64,000 nucleotides of DNA from Hyphomicrobiaceae bacterium (GTDB lineage: Bacteria > Pseudomonadota > Alphaproteobacteria > Rhizobiales > Xanthobacteraceae). Position numbers and translations under genes: made by a program. This document shows, piece by piece, positions 1 through 9,526 of the stretch (position 1 is its first letter; each line of letters begins with the position of its first letter). Under the pieces are notes generated by a model, which saw only the letters and a list, made by a program, of their open reading frames with translations, was not told the origin of the DNA and searched no databases. The stretch covers positions 38,621 through 102,620 of the forward strand of contig JAJPJB010000042.1 of the NCBI GenBank assembly GCA_021324465.1, written 5' to 3'.

Positions 1-877
1 CCTGGGCCGGACCGATCTTATTCCTCTCCACGAGATCGAACATGGCGGTGGCCAAGCCTTGAATGACCGTCGCTGACGGCCAGAGCCGCAGGGCGATTTG
101 CTCAAGCTCAAAACGCTTGCCGAGTTCGGCAACAGCGAGACCGGGCAAGCCGCCATTGGCGTAGCTGTGGTAGAGACCGCCATCCTTGGCGGTGAGAAAC
201 TCGCGGGTGGCGACAAAATTTTGCTGCGCCAACAGGGCCGCCAGGAGTCCCGACAGCGCGCCGCGGCATTGATGGAATTTCACCGTCGGCGTGCCCCAGG
301 CGGCATAGGTGCCGGCGGCCTGGCTGCCGGCCAGGCCGAAAGCGCGCGCCATGGTATCGGCATCGAATCGAAGCAGCGAACCGACGGCGGCTGCCGCACC
401 GAACGGGCCAATGATGCCTGGCCCATGCCAGCCGCGGGCACGAAATGCCGGATAATCGAGGCTGATGCCGATGCGGGTCGTCACTTCGCAGCCCGCGGCA
501 ATCGCGACCAAAAGCGCGCGCCCCGAAAGCCCGTCGCGCTCCGCGATCATCAGCGCCGGCGGTACGACTTCCGGTGTGATATGAGTCATGGTCGCGCGAT
601 GCACATCGCACATGGTGGTAGCGGTGACGAGATAAGCGTTCAGGAGCGTGGCGCCGGCGAGCGATAGATAGCCGCCGCCGATCACGCTCGATTGGGCGCC
701 TTGTGCCAACGCGGCGGCGAAGGCCGCGACCTGAGGGGTTTCCTCGCCGCGTCTGCCGGCGACCGCACAGGCCAGCGCGTCAAGCAAAAGATTCTTGCAA
801 TGGTCGCGCACTGACGGCGGAAGATCGTCATGAGTCAGCGTGGCGGCGAATGTCGCGATCGCTTGGGTCGCTTCCAT
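1..877 (-). CDS. MmgE/PrpD family protein (C-terminus beyond window)
   Basis: Reading the minus strand from an ATG at 877 gives about 292 codons that run off the left edge without a stop. The protein begins [14 protein letters not shown] and contains [12 protein letters not shown], then a His/Thr-rich stretch around [18 protein letters not shown] and later [19 protein letters not shown]. These are typical of the MmgE/PrpD fold, which includes 2-methylcitrate dehydratase, cis-aconitate decarboxylase and many uncharacterised dehydratases. A GGGAGG ribosome site lies about 12 nt before the ATG. The gene is divergent from rph. The exact substrate cannot be told from the visible part, and nothing nearby (no prpB or prpC) argues for the methylcitrate cycle. 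Confidence 0.85.
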   Translation of the reverse strand, partial: MEATQAIATFAATLTHDDLPPSVRDHCKNLLLDALACAVAGRRGEETPQVAAFAAALAQGAQSSVIGGGYLSLAGATLLNAYLVTATTMCDVHRATMTHITPEVVPPALMIAERDGLSGRALLVAIAAGCEVTTRIGISLDYPAFRARGWHGPGIIGPFGAAAAVGSLLRFDADTMARAFGLAGSQAAGTYAAWGTPTVKFHQCRGALSGLLAALLAQQNFVATREFLTAKDGGLYHSYANGGLPGLAVAELGKRFELEQIALRLWPSATVIQGLATAMFDLVERNKIGPAQ

Positions 878-1040
878 AACTGGCGCAAGCCTCCCGGATT
901 CCAGGACAAGCGTAACGGCTGATCGCGCCGCGAGGCAACCGGTACCGCAACGGGCCTGCGGCATCGTTGCGTTTGGCGCCATTGCACTGATGACCGCGGA
1001 CCGCCTAAAAGACGCTTCATTCGGCAACCGGGAGATCTGC

Positions 1041-1754
1041 ATGCGGCCGAGCCGCCGACAGCCTGATGAGTTGCGCGCCGTCTCGCTCGAACGCGGCGTG
1101 GTCAAATACGCGGAGGGGTCCTGCTTCGTGAAATTCGGCGACACCCACGTCCTGGTCACCGCCACGCTCGAGGATCGGCTGCCGCCTTGGCTGAAGGGCC
1201 AGGCGCGCGGCTGGATCACCGCCGAATATGGCATGCTGCCGCGCGCGACACTTGAGCGGACCCGCCGCGAAGCTTCGGCGGGCAGGCAGAATGGCCGCAC
1301 AGTCGAAATTCAACGACTGATCGGACGCAGCCTGCGCTCGGTCGTGGACCTCAAGGCGCTCGGCGAACGGCAAATCACCATTGATTGCGACGTGATCCAG
1401 GCCGACGGCGGCACCCGCACGGCCTCGATCACCGGCGCCTGGATCGCGCTGCATGATTGTCTCGCCTGGATGAAGGCGCGGCAGATGATCGAGGCCGAGG
1501 TGCTGCGCGACCATATTGCGGCGATTTCCTGCGGCGTCTGCGCGGGCGTGGCGGTGCTTGACCTCGATTATGCCGAGGATTCGCAGGCCGATACTGACGC
1601 GAATTTTGTGCTGACCGGCTCCGGTCATATCGTCGAAGTGCAAGCGACGGCGGAAAAGACCCCGTTTTCGGAAGAGCAGTTTTCGGCGCTGCTGGCGCTG
1701 GCGCGCAAAGGTGTCGCCAAACTGGTTGATTTGCAAAAGATGGCGGTGATGTGA
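1041..1754 (+). CDS. rph: ribonuclease PH
   Basis: This 237-residue protein is the phosphorolytic 3'-5' exoribonuclease that trims tRNA 3' ends. It starts [19 protein letters not shown] and carries the family core [22 protein letters not shown] and the [15 protein letters not shown] segment, followed by [33 protein letters not shown] and the C-terminal [20 protein letters not shown]. Length matches the family (about 238). An upstream in-frame extension exists, but the ATG at 1041 has a GGGAG site about 8 nt before it and gives the canonical N-terminus. The stop overlaps the GTG start of rdgB by 4 nt, so the two are probably translationally coupled. Confidence 0.96.
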   Translation: MRPSRRQPDELRAVSLERGVVKYAEGSCFVKFGDTHVLVTATLEDRLPPWLKGQARGWITAEYGMLPRATLERTRREASAGRQNGRTVEIQRLIGRSLRSVVDLKALGERQITIDCDVIQADGGTRTASITGAWIALHDCLAWMKARQMIEAEVLRDHIAAISCGVCAGVAVLDLDYAEDSQADTDANFVLTGSGHIVEVQATAEKTPFSEEQFSALLALARKGVAKLVDLQKMAVM

Positions 1755-2392
1755 GCGGCCCTCCTCATCGTCGCATCACAGGCAGGCTCGTGATTGCGAC
1801 GCATAATCCGGGAAAGCTCGCGGAGATGCGCGAATTGCTTACGCCCTATGGCGTCGACGCACTATCGGCGGGCGAATTGGGACTCAAAGAGCCTGAAGAA
1901 ACCGGTACGAGCTTCGGCGATAATGCGCGAATCAAGGCGCAAAGCGTCGCCGAAGCGACGGATTTGCCGGCTTTTGCCGACGATTCCGGCCTGGTCGTGG
2001 ATGCGCTCGACGGCGAGCCGGGAATCTATTCGGCGCGGTGGGCCGGCCCTGATAAGGATTTTGCCAGAGCCATGCGCATGATCGAAGACAAATTGCACGG
2101 GCGCGGCGCCCTCAGTCCTGACCGACGCAAGGCGCATTTCATCTCGGCACTTTGCGTCGCTTGGCCGGACGGCCATCTGGAGCAATTCGAGGGTCGCGTC
2201 GATGGCGTGCTGGTCTGGCCGCCGCGGGGCGACAAAGGCTTTGGCTATGATCCGATGTTCCTGCCCGATGGCCATAAGCGGACTTTTGGCGAAATGGCCA
2301 GCGAGGAGAAACATGGTCTTCCCCCGCGCGGCAGAGGTCTCTCGCATCGGGCCCGCGCCTTTCTGGAGCTCGCGGAGGCGTGCCTTGGGTAG
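1751..2392 (+). CDS. rdgB: RdgB/HAM1 family non-canonical purine NTP pyrophosphatase (XTP/dITP)
   Basis: A 213-residue house-cleaning nucleotidase that removes XTP, dITP and related purines from the nucleotide pool. The N-terminal THNPGK (residues 17-22) substrate loop is followed by [14 protein letters not shown], the [12 protein letters not shown] metal/active-site motif, the [12 protein letters not shown] stretch and the C-terminal [19 protein letters not shown] block. The start is GTG at 1751, overlapping the rph stop by 4 nt. It is the middle gene of a tight rph-rdgB-hemW cluster common in alphaproteobacteria. Confidence 0.95.
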   Translation: MSGPPHRRITGRLVIATHNPGKLAEMRELLTPYGVDALSAGELGLKEPEETGTSFGDNARIKAQSVAEATDLPAFADDSGLVVDALDGEPGIYSARWAGPDKDFARAMRMIEDKLHGRGALSPDRRKAHFISALCVAWPDGHLEQFEGRVDGVLVWPPRGDKGFGYDPMFLPDGHKRTFGEMASEEKHGLPPRGRGLSHRARAFLELAEACLG

Positions 2393-3551
2393 CAGCGGCT
2401 CGGCCGGTAAGGAGGCGTTCGGCGTCTATATTCATTGGCCGTTTTGCCTATCGAAATGTCCGTATTGCGACTTCAACAGCCATGTCCGGCATGCGGCGAT
2501 CGACGAGCAGCGCTTTCTGCGGGCGTTTCACCGCGAGATCGAAACGGTCGCCGAGCGGGTGCGCGGCCGCACCGTCTCGACCATTTTTTTCGGCGGCGGC
2601 ACGCCATCCTTGATGCAGCCATCGACGATTGCCGGTGTGCTTAATTCTATCGCCCGTCAGTGGCGCGTCGCAGCTGATGCGGAAATCACGCTGGAAGCGA
2701 ATCCGACCAGCGTCGAAGCCACCCGCTTTCGCGGCTATCGCGCCGCCGGTGTCAATCGTGTTTCGCTCGGCGTTCAGGCGCTCGACGATCAGGTCTTGGC
2801 CGAGCTTGGGCGGCTGCATACCGCGCGGGAGGCGCTTGAGGCCGTCGGCGTCGCTCGCTTGGTGTTTGATCGCTATTCTTTCGACCTGATCTATGCGCGG
2901 CCGAACCAGACGCCCAAGGCTTGGGCTAAAGAACTCAAAGCTGCGCTCGCAGAGGCCGGCGAGCATCTTTCGCTTTACCAATTGACCATCGAGCCCGAAA
3001 CGCCGTTTGCTGCGCTCCACGCGGCAGGCAGATTGCAGTTGCCGGACGAGGACACGGCCCGCGCGCTTTACGATACGACGCAGGAGATCTGCGCCGCGCA
3101 CGGCTTGCCGGCCTATGAAATTTCAAACCATGCCCGACCCGGCGCCGAGTGTCGGCACAATCTCGTCTATTGGCGCGCCCAGGAATATGCCGGCATCGGC
3201 CCGGGCGCGCATGGCCGGCTCGACATTGACGGCGAGCGCCATGCTACCGCGACAGCAAGACGGCCGGAGGCTTGGCTGGCGCTGGTAGAGGCGGAAGGCC
3301 ACGGGATCACCAGTGACGAGGTGCTTTTGCGGGAGGAGCGCGCCGACGAGTTTCTTCTGATGGGGCTTCGGCTGTCCGAGGGTATCGAACTCGCGCGCTA
3401 TGAGGCCATTGCGGGGCGGACCCTGGATCCCGCGCGCATTGCGACGCTGCGTGAGCATGGGCTGGTCGAAACGACAGAAACAGGCCGCCTGCGCGTAACG
3501 ATGCCGGGCTTTCCGGTCCTAGACGCGGTCGTCGCCGATTTGGCCGCGTAG
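2385..3551 (+). CDS. hemW: HemW, radical SAM heme chaperone-like protein
   Basis: A 388-residue radical SAM protein of the group once called oxygen-independent coproporphyrinogen III oxidase and now known as HemW, a heme-binding chaperone. The iron-sulfur motif is CX3CX2C in [14 protein letters not shown], followed by [36 protein letters not shown], the [15 protein letters not shown] block and the C-terminal HemN_C domain. An open frame extends further upstream, but it would overlap most of the end of rdgB. The TTG at 2385 has a GGAGG site 6 nt upstream and overlaps the rdgB stop by 8 nt, so I use it. It is the third gene of the rph-rdgB-hemW run. Confidence 0.9.
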   Translation: MGSSGSAGKEAFGVYIHWPFCLSKCPYCDFNSHVRHAAIDEQRFLRAFHREIETVAERVRGRTVSTIFFGGGTPSLMQPSTIAGVLNSIARQWRVAADAEITLEANPTSVEATRFRGYRAAGVNRVSLGVQALDDQVLAELGRLHTAREALEAVGVARLVFDRYSFDLIYARPNQTPKAWAKELKAALAEAGEHLSLYQLTIEPETPFAALHAAGRLQLPDEDTARALYDTTQEICAAHGLPAYEISNHARPGAECRHNLVYWRAQEYAGIGPGAHGRLDIDGERHATATARRPEAWLALVEAEGHGITSDEVLLREERADEFLLMGLRLSEGIELARYEAIAGRTLDPARIATLREHGLVETTETGRLRVTMPGFPVLDAVVADLAA

Positions 3552-3580
3552 GCACGGCTCCGATTTCATAAGTCGGCTTA

Positions 3581-4801
3581 CTATCCGGCCGGCGAGCCGC
3601 CGAAGCTTTTTGGTGCAGCGGCCACCACTTGGGCGCCGCCGGGCGCCACCCGCAGGACTGCAAGCCCGCGATCATTCGTGCCGTCGGGACGGAAGCGAAA
3701 CAGCCCATCGATCCCCGAAAAGCCGGAGGGATTGGTCAGCGTTTCAGGCGAGAACCGGTTCGCACCCTGCGTCTTGACCAGGGCGGCGACCAAGGCCACC
3801 GCGTCATAGGCCAAAGTGGCAGTTCGGACCGGGTCCTGCTTGTAACGGGCGCGATAGCGCATGGTGAAGTTGCGGTACCCTGCCGCGTCAGGCGCCGCAT
3901 ACCAGCCGCCATCTAACGATGCGGTCGCATAAATTCGCGGATCGTCCCACAGTCCGGTGCCGAGAAGCTGCAGCCGTTTCACATTGACGCCGTTACCGGC
4001 CAGGGCGGCGACAACATCTGGGACGGCGTCCCCGCCATCGGGAATGAACAGCGAATCGGCACGGGCCGACGCCTGGGCCACGATCCTGACTGGATTCGCC
4101 ATGCCACCTTTGTCGTGAGGGTAATGTTCCAGCGCGATAATTTGCCCGTTGTGACGCGCCACCGCCTGCTTGAGCGAGGCTTCCACCACCGCGCCATAGG
4201 CGTTGTCCGGGATGAGCGCCGCAAAGGAGTGCTTTCCGGTGGCGGCGGCATATTGAACGATTCGCTCGACGTCTGATTCCGGCAAAAAGCTCAAGAGATA
4301 GACGCCGCTTGCCGCGACATTTGCGTCCGTTGAAAACGCGATGACGGGGATGTTGCGCGCCCGCGCCACTTGCCCGACGTAAGTGACCGACTGTGCGAAA
4401 AGCGGGCCTAGGACGATTTCGGCCCCTTCGTCGATCGCCTGCTGGGCGCCAAGCCGGGCCGCCTCGGCTGTGCCGCCGTCGTCTTTCAGCAAAAGCTGCA
4501 CATTCGGTTCTTTGAATTCCGCAATCGCCATTTCCGCAGCATTGCGCATGGCTTGGCCGGCGACACCCGCATTGCCGGGCGCGCTCAGAGGCAGAATAAG
4601 GCCAGCCTTGACCTGACCGGCGCCGATCGTCACGCCCTGTGGCGTCTGCGCACCGCTCTGCGCCGGCGGTGTGGCGGAAAGATATTGCGAATTCTGGGTG
4701 CACCCGGCTGCAAACAGGCCGGTCGTCGCCAAAAGCCCCGCAATCGAGCGGCGCCGCGTCGGCATGGACGCCGACGCCAAAGGCTTCGATTGCGACGACA
4801 C
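3581..4801 (-). CDS. LppC-type lipoprotein, periplasmic-binding fold (penicillin-binding protein activator)
   Basis: A 406-residue lipoprotein precursor. A twin-Arg/Ser n-region (RRRSIAGLLATTG) leads to the lipobox LFAAGC, so the mature protein should be lipid-anchored. The rest resembles Peripla_BP_6 / LppC proteins: VKAGLILPLSAPGNAGVAGQ, a GAEIVLGPLFAQSV segment and NIPVIAFSTDANVA. The E. coli relative LpoA activates PBP1a, and the lpoA-rsmI-yraN neighbourhood is conserved. Here the lipoprotein gene is divergent from rsmI-yraN, which supports the assignment by context. The start is GTG at 4801 with an AGGAGA site about 7 nt upstream; an internal ATG 12 codons in is possible. It converges on hemW with a 29-bp gap. 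Confidence 0.85.
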   Translation of the reverse strand: MSSQSKPLASASMPTRRRSIAGLLATTGLFAAGCTQNSQYLSATPPAQSGAQTPQGVTIGAGQVKAGLILPLSAPGNAGVAGQAMRNAAEMAIAEFKEPNVQLLLKDDGGTAEAARLGAQQAIDEGAEIVLGPLFAQSVTYVGQVARARNIPVIAFSTDANVAASGVYLLSFLPESDVERIVQYAAATGKHSFAALIPDNAYGAVVEASLKQAVARHNGQIIALEHYPHDKGGMANPVRIVAQASARADSLFIPDGGDAVPDVVAALAGNGVNVKRLQLLGTGLWDDPRIYATASLDGGWYAAPDAAGYRNFTMRYRARYKQDPVRTATLAYDAVALVAALVKTQGANRFSPETLTNPSGFSGIDGLFRFRPDGTNDRGLAVLRVAPGGAQVVAAAPKSFGGSPAG

Positions 4802-4988
4802 GGGCGGTTCTCCTCACGGCGCGGACAATAGCGCCAAGCCAATAGGCATCGCCAATCTGACATATTGGCGGCGAATCGTTAACCAAAGGAATGAACAGGA
4901 CATTCCGGCGCGCCGGGGCCGGTTCGCGCGATGGCGCCGCGGCTTCGCCGTCATGACGCCAGAGCGCGGCGCGGCTAAATTGGCGGCG

Positions 4989-5933
4989 ATGAGCAAGACC
5001 AACCAAAATCAGGCCGCCCCCGAGCGACAGCGGCGCTACACGCTTGCCGGTCAACGGATCTCGGCGCCAAAACTTGCGCCCGGCCTGCATATCGTCGCAA
5101 CTCCCATCGGCAATCTCGGCGATATCACGTTGCGGGCGCTGGAAGCTCTTGCCGGTGCCGACGTGATCGCCTGTGAGGACACCCGGGTCACCCGTAAGCT
5201 TCTTGATCGTTACGGGATTGCGACGCCGCTAACGCCTTATCATGAGCACAATGCGGCGCAGGCAAGGCCGATGTTGCTGAATCGCCTGCTGCAGGGCGCG
5301 AGTATTGCGCTGGTATCGGATGCCGGCACGCCGCTGGTGTCCGATCCGGGATTTAAATTGGTGCGCGCCGCGCAGGAGGCGGGATTGACCGTCACAACGC
5401 TGCCTGGCGCCTCGTCGCTCCTGGCTGCGCTGACGGTCGCTGGCTTGCCGACCGATCAGTTCCTGTTCGCGGGCTTTCTGCCGCCGAAACAAGCCGCGCG
5501 CCGTTCGCGTATCGCCGAGCTCGGCCATATTCCGGGAACGCTCGTCTTCTTTGAGACCGCACCGCGCATCGCTGCGGCGCTGGCCGATCTCGCCGATGGT
5601 CTCGGCCAGCAACGCCAAGCGGCGCTGTGTCGCGAGCTGACCAAGCTGCACGAGGATGTGCAGCGCGGCAGTCTCAGAGCGCTGGCGGACGCTTGTGCCG
5701 ATAAGGAGCCGCGCGGCGAGCTTGTGCTGGTCGTCGCGCCGCCGCCGGCACGACAGCCCGCGAGTGCGGCCGAAATGGAGTCCTTGCTGCGCGAGGCGCT
5801 GTCGCGCGGATCAGTAAAGGATGCCGTCGATGAAGTTGCGGATTTGACCGGCCTGCCGCGGCGCGACGTCTATCAACGCGCGCTGGCGCTCGCCAAAACC
5901 GAAGGGCAAGCCAGCGATGGCACGCCGCGCTGA
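4989..5933 (+). CDS. rsmI: 16S rRNA (cytidine(1402)-2'-O)-methyltransferase
   Basis: A SAM-dependent methyltransferase of the tetrapyrrole methylase fold that methylates C1402 of 16S rRNA. Motifs run in the expected order: [81 protein letters not shown] and FFETAPRI. The C-terminal RsmI helix-turn-helix tail ([24 protein letters not shown]) is present. The ATG at 4989 gives 314 residues, near family length. An in-frame ATG 36 nt earlier is also possible. The end overlaps yraN by 17 nt. Confidence 0.93.
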   Translation: MSKTNQNQAAPERQRRYTLAGQRISAPKLAPGLHIVATPIGNLGDITLRALEALAGADVIACEDTRVTRKLLDRYGIATPLTPYHEHNAAQARPMLLNRLLQGASIALVSDAGTPLVSDPGFKLVRAAQEAGLTVTTLPGASSLLAALTVAGLPTDQFLFAGFLPPKQAARRSRIAELGHIPGTLVFFETAPRIAAALADLADGLGQQRQAALCRELTKLHEDVQRGSLRALADACADKEPRGELVLVVAPPPARQPASAAEMESLLREALSRGSVKDAVDEVADLTGLPRRDVYQRALALAKTEGQASDGTPR

Positions 5934-6324
5934 ACCGCTCAAGCCGCTCAAAGCCGCGCCGCGACCGGAACGCCTGGCGGCATTCAAGCTTGGCCTCTCG
6001 GCCGAAAGCCGCGCCGCCATGCTCTTAATCGCCAAGGCCTATCGGATTCTGGCGCGGCGTTGGAAAACGCCATTCGGCGAAATCGACATTGTTGCCCGCC
6101 GTCGCCGCACCCTGATCTTTGTCGAGGTCAAAGCGCGCGCGACCCTGGACGAGGCTGTGGAAGCCGTCACGGAACGTTCAAAGCAGCGCATCATCGGCGC
6201 CGCCGAGCTCTGGCTCGCGCACCATCCCGCCGACGCCGAGGGCGACATTCGTTTCGACGTGATCGTGGTCGTGCCGGGCAAGATCCCGCAGCATATCGTC
6301 AACGCTTTCGATGCCGGCCGCTGA
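5917..6324 (+). CDS. YraN / UPF0102 family endonuclease-like protein
   Basis: A 135-residue protein of the UPF0102 family, a restriction-endonuclease-like fold of unsettled function. The core reads [14 protein letters not shown] [33 protein letters not shown] in two blocks: the GEIDIVA and FVEVKAR acidic/Lys residues are the fold's catalytic-site positions. The region ends with [20 protein letters not shown]. It overlaps rsmI by 17 nt, as is usual for this pair, so both are probably cotranscribed and may continue into gshB 98 bp downstream. Confidence 0.9.
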   Translation: MARRAEPLKPLKAAPRPERLAAFKLGLSAESRAAMLLIAKAYRILARRWKTPFGEIDIVARRRRTLIFVEVKARATLDEAVEAVTERSKQRIIGAAELWLAHHPADAEGDIRFDVIVVVPGKIPQHIVNAFDAGR

Positions 6325-6422
6325 TTCACGCATGGCTGTAGCCCGCAGCGCAGAAATTGCGTAGAGCTTTGCCGCCACCATTGCGGTGACCCGCCCCGTT
6401 GTCCCAAGAGCCGAAAGAAACA

Positions 6423-7364
6423 ATGAGCTTGAATGTCGCCGTCCAAATGGATCCGATCGAGCGGATCAACATCCGTGGCGATTCCACCTTTGCTTTACTG
6501 CTGGAGGCGCAAGCACGCGCTTTTAACTTGTCCTATTACACGCCGGACAGGCTGTCCTTGCGTGACGGTAAAGTGCTTACCACCGTCCACCCGCTGGTCG
6601 TGCGCGATATTCCGGGCGATCATTTTACCCTGGGTGAGCCGCGACAAGCCGAGCTATCCTCGTTTGATGTGGTGCTGCTGCGTCAAGACCCGCCGTTCGA
6701 CCTCGCCTACATCACCTCGACGCATATGCTCGAGCGGGTCCAGCCGAAGACGCTCGTGGTCAACGACCCGGCGCAGGTGCGCAATGCGCCGGAAAAGGTC
6801 TTTGTCACCGAATTTCCCGATCTGATGCCGCCGACGCTGGTGACGCGCGATCTCGCCGCGATCAAAGCGTTTCGCGCCGAGCATGGCGATATCGTCATGA
6901 AGCCGCTTTACGGCAAAGGCGGCGAAGCGGTGTTTCTGCTGTCGCGCGAGGATCTCAATTTCGGCTCGCTCTACGATCTGTTCGCTGCCACATTTCGCGA
7001 GCCTTGGGTGGTGCAGAAATTTCTGCCGGCGGTGAAGGAGGGCGACAAACGCATCATTTTGGTGGACGGCGAATTTGCCGGCGCCGTGAATCGGGTGCCC
7101 GCGGCAGATGATCTGCGCTCCAACATGGTGCGCGGCGGCCTGCCCAAGGCGACCGACCTCACCGATCGCGAGCGCGAAATCTGCAAGCGGCTCGGACCGG
7201 CTCTGCGCGAGCGCGGCCTGCTATTTGTCGGCATCGACGTGATCGGCAATTATCTCACCGAGATCAATGTCACTTCGCCGACCGGCATTCGCGCCGTGAA
7301 GAATTTCGGCGGGCCCGACATCGCAGCCCTGATCTGGGACAAGATCCTGGAAAAGCGCCGCTGA
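6423..7364 (+). CDS. gshB: glutathione synthetase
   Basis: A 313-residue ATP-grasp enzyme joining gamma-glutamylcysteine and glycine. It begins [22 protein letters not shown], matching the family N-terminus, and contains [35 protein letters not shown], the ATP-grasp lysine in [15 protein letters not shown] and the metal/ATP site [19 protein letters not shown] near the C-terminus. The ATG at 6423 is preferred over a TTG 24 nt upstream because it starts exactly at the family N-terminus. The gene follows yraN on the same strand, a common alphaproteobacterial order. Confidence 0.96.
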   Translation: MSLNVAVQMDPIERINIRGDSTFALLLEAQARAFNLSYYTPDRLSLRDGKVLTTVHPLVVRDIPGDHFTLGEPRQAELSSFDVVLLRQDPPFDLAYITSTHMLERVQPKTLVVNDPAQVRNAPEKVFVTEFPDLMPPTLVTRDLAAIKAFRAEHGDIVMKPLYGKGGEAVFLLSREDLNFGSLYDLFAATFREPWVVQKFLPAVKEGDKRIILVDGEFAGAVNRVPAADDLRSNMVRGGLPKATDLTDREREICKRLGPALRERGLLFVGIDVIGNYLTEINVTSPTGIRAVKNFGGPDIAALIWDKILEKRR

Positions 7365-7613
7365 TTTTGCTCGCTGCGCGCCGGCACGGGCGCCACAGCG
7401 CCGATGCCCGAGCGCGTGGATTTGCGTACCGTGAGCACGAGTGCCGCGGCAATGATGCAGAGCGCTTAGCACGCCTGGCGTGCCCATGGCGGCGGCGACC
7501 AAAAGAGTGAAGAAGGTTACGGCGCCACCACCCAGCCATAATGCCGTCGGCAGGCGCGACTTATCCGACGAGATTCTCGAGACAACACGCCGCGAATTGC
7601 TGGACGCGGGCAA
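7250..7613 (-). pseudogene. possible frame-broken small two-helix membrane protein
   Basis: On the minus strand, a frame starting at 7613 encodes a hydrophobic helix (ALWLGGGAVTFFTLLVAA) and then GTPGVLS. A second helix-like stretch (LCIIAAALVLTVRKS) and a polar tail continue in a different frame. Together they look like a small two-helix membrane protein split by a frameshift around 7460-7475. The second frame does not stop until 7250, inside the antisense of gshB, so its natural end also seems lost. No family is recognised, and this may be chance hydrophobic composition in a non-coding gap. Confidence 0.22.
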
Positions 7614-7650
7614 GCGCCGATGAGCCCCGGCTGCGCGCGCCGGAACTTCT

Positions 7651-7665
7651 GTTCCTTAAATGTTC
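7651..7665. promoter_or_regulatory. candidate LexA (SOS) box upstream of comM
   Basis: The sequence GTTCCTTAAATGTTC fits the alphaproteobacterial LexA operator pattern GTTC-N7-GTTC exactly. It lies 150 bp before the comM ATG in the otherwise gene-poor gap, on an AT-rich patch. The pattern match is seen directly; LexA binding and its target (comM being the nearest gene) are inferred. Confidence 0.55.
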
Positions 7666-7752
7666 TTGCGGTGAAACGTCCGGTAGTTTAGATTTGTTCC
7701 CGCGACCAAGGGGGGCATGCCTCCGATAGGGAAAGACATTCCTCGGGCGGGC

Positions 7753-7815
7753 CAGACATCGATCAGGCAAAGGCAGGCATCAATCAGGCAAAGGCAGACA
7801 TCGATCGGGCAAACA
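7753..7815 (+). repeat. three tandem 21-bp repeats abutting the comM start
   Basis: Three head-to-tail 21-bp units occupy 7753-7773, 7774-7794 and 7795-7815. The first reads CAGACATCGATCAGGCAAAGG and the others differ at one to three positions. The last unit runs into the A of the comM ATG. In one plus frame the array encodes a repeated seven-residue unit (TSIRQRQ, ASIRQRQ, TSIGQTW), but no start with a ribosome site supports that frame. The array may have arisen by slippage and could affect comM translation. Confidence 0.85.
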
Positions 7816-9353
7816 TGGTCCAGCGCGTCTCCACGGTTGCGTTCGAGGGCATTGAAGTCCGGCCTGTCGACGTTCAGGTCCAGGTTGCACCGGGCATGCC
7901 CGTCTTTACCATTGTCGGTTTGCCCGATAAGGCGGTGTCGGAAGCCCGCGAACGCGTGCGCTCGGCCATGATCGCCTCGGGGCTCGCGCTGCCGGCCCGC
8001 CGCATCACCATTAATCTCGCGCCGGCCGATTTGCCCAAAGAGGGCAGCCATTACGATCTGCCGATCGCCCTCGGGCTCATGGCCGCGATCGGCGCCATCC
8101 CGCACGATGCCCTTTCTGGCTTTACGGTTCTCGGTGAGCTTGGACTTGACGGCTCGATCGCCCCGGTCGCGGGCGTGCTGCCCGCGGCCATCGGGGCCAA
8201 TGCGCGCGGCGAAGGACTGATGTGTCCCGCGGCTTGCGGACCGGAAGCGGCCTGGGCAAGCCCGGAGATCGAGATCATTGCCGCGTCGTCGCTCATTCAG
8301 CTCGCCAATCACTTCAAGGGCACGCAAGTGCTGTCGCGGCCGCAGCCGAAAATTCTGGACGTGACGGGTCCCGCGCTCGATCTCGCCGATATCAAGGGCC
8401 AGGAGAGCGCCAAGCGCGCCCTCGAAGTGGCAGCGGCCGGCGGCCATAATTTGCTCATGGTGGGCCCGCCCGGTGCCGGCAAATCCATGCTCGCGGCGCG
8501 GCTGCCATCGATCCTGCCGCCCCTGGCGCCGGCCGAATTGCTCGAAGTGTCGATGGTCGCTTCGATCGCAGGCGAGATCAAAGGCGGCGCGCTAACCAAT
8601 CGCCGGCCGTTCCGTGCGCCCCATCACTCCGCCAGCATGCCGGCTCTGGTGGGCGGCGGTCTTCATGCGCGGCCCGGCGAGGTGTCGCTGGCCCATCATG
8701 GCGTACTGTTTCTCGACGAATTGGCGGAATTCCAGCCGCACGCGCTCGACTCGCTGAGGCAACCGCTGGAAACCGGCGAGGTCTCGATCGCGCGCGCCAA
8801 TCATCGTGTGACCTATCCGGCGCGGTTCATGCTGGTCGCGGCCATGAATCCCTGCCGCTGCGGGCACGCCAGCGATCCCGGCTTCGCCTGCCGGCGCGGG
8901 CCTGCCACGCGCTGCGCGGCCGATTATCAGGCGCGATTGTCGGGACCATTGCTCGACCGCATCGATCTGCATATTGAAGTCCCGGCGGTCACCGCCGCCG
9001 ACCTCATCCTGCCGCCTCCGACCGAGGGCAGCCGCGAAGTCGCCGAGCGCGTGGCGCTTGCGCGTGAGCGTCAGGTGGCCCGCTATGCCGCAATCGGCCT
9101 GCCGCATATTCGCAGTAACGCCGCCGTCTCAGGCGCGGTCCTTGAAGACGTGGCGCGGCCTGACGCAAGCGGCATGTCGCTCCTGCGCGAAGCCGCGGAC
9201 GCCATGCGGCTCTCGGCCCGCGGCTATCATCGTGTGCTGCGCGTGGCGCGGACGCTCGCCGATCTCGACGGCGTCGAAAAGGTGAGCCGGGTTCATTTGG
9301 CCGAGGCCCTGTCATACCGCGCATTGGCAGACGAAGTCCGCCATGCGGCCTAA
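7815..9353 (+). CDS. comM: ComM/YifB family Mg-chelatase-like AAA ATPase
   Basis: A 512-residue protein. The N-terminal Lon-like (ChlI) domain includes VDVQVQVAPGMPVFTIVGLP and RITINLAPADLPKEGSHYDL. The AAA domain has Walker A VGPPGAGKS (residues 216-224) and Walker B GVLFLDELAEF. A Mg-chelatase C-terminal domain carries the CRCG...C cysteine cluster and ends SYRALADE. In naturally competent bacteria ComM is a hexameric branch-migration helicase for integrating incoming DNA; in others the role is unclear. It stands alone, behind a candidate LexA box and a tandem repeat. Length is typical. Confidence 0.95.
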   Translation: MVQRVSTVAFEGIEVRPVDVQVQVAPGMPVFTIVGLPDKAVSEARERVRSAMIASGLALPARRITINLAPADLPKEGSHYDLPIALGLMAAIGAIPHDALSGFTVLGELGLDGSIAPVAGVLPAAIGANARGEGLMCPAACGPEAAWASPEIEIIAASSLIQLANHFKGTQVLSRPQPKILDVTGPALDLADIKGQESAKRALEVAAAGGHNLLMVGPPGAGKSMLAARLPSILPPLAPAELLEVSMVASIAGEIKGGALTNRRPFRAPHHSASMPALVGGGLHARPGEVSLAHHGVLFLDELAEFQPHALDSLRQPLETGEVSIARANHRVTYPARFMLVAAMNPCRCGHASDPGFACRRGPATRCAADYQARLSGPLLDRIDLHIEVPAVTAADLILPPPTEGSREVAERVALARERQVARYAAIGLPHIRSNAAVSGAVLEDVARPDASGMSLLREAADAMRLSARGYHRVLRVARTLADLDGVEKVSRVHLAEALSYRALADEVRHAA

Positions 9354-9526
9354 TCACGCCGACCGCTGCGCGACACGTACCTGGTTCCGCGCCCACGCAG
9401 CTCAGCTCTCGGCGGCCATGGAGCCGATGCCGCCGTCACGGCGAATCGGATTAAATGGTGTTCGATTCGACCCCAAGCGGCGCCGCGTCTGCTTGGACCA
9501 CAACCGGCATTCGCAGGCCTCCATCC

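Noticed and set aside
3552..3580. Shared terminator between hemW and the LppC-like gene
   Set aside because: Only a 6-bp stem with a G-U pair (CCGATT/AGTCGG) and no T-run is seen, too weak to call.
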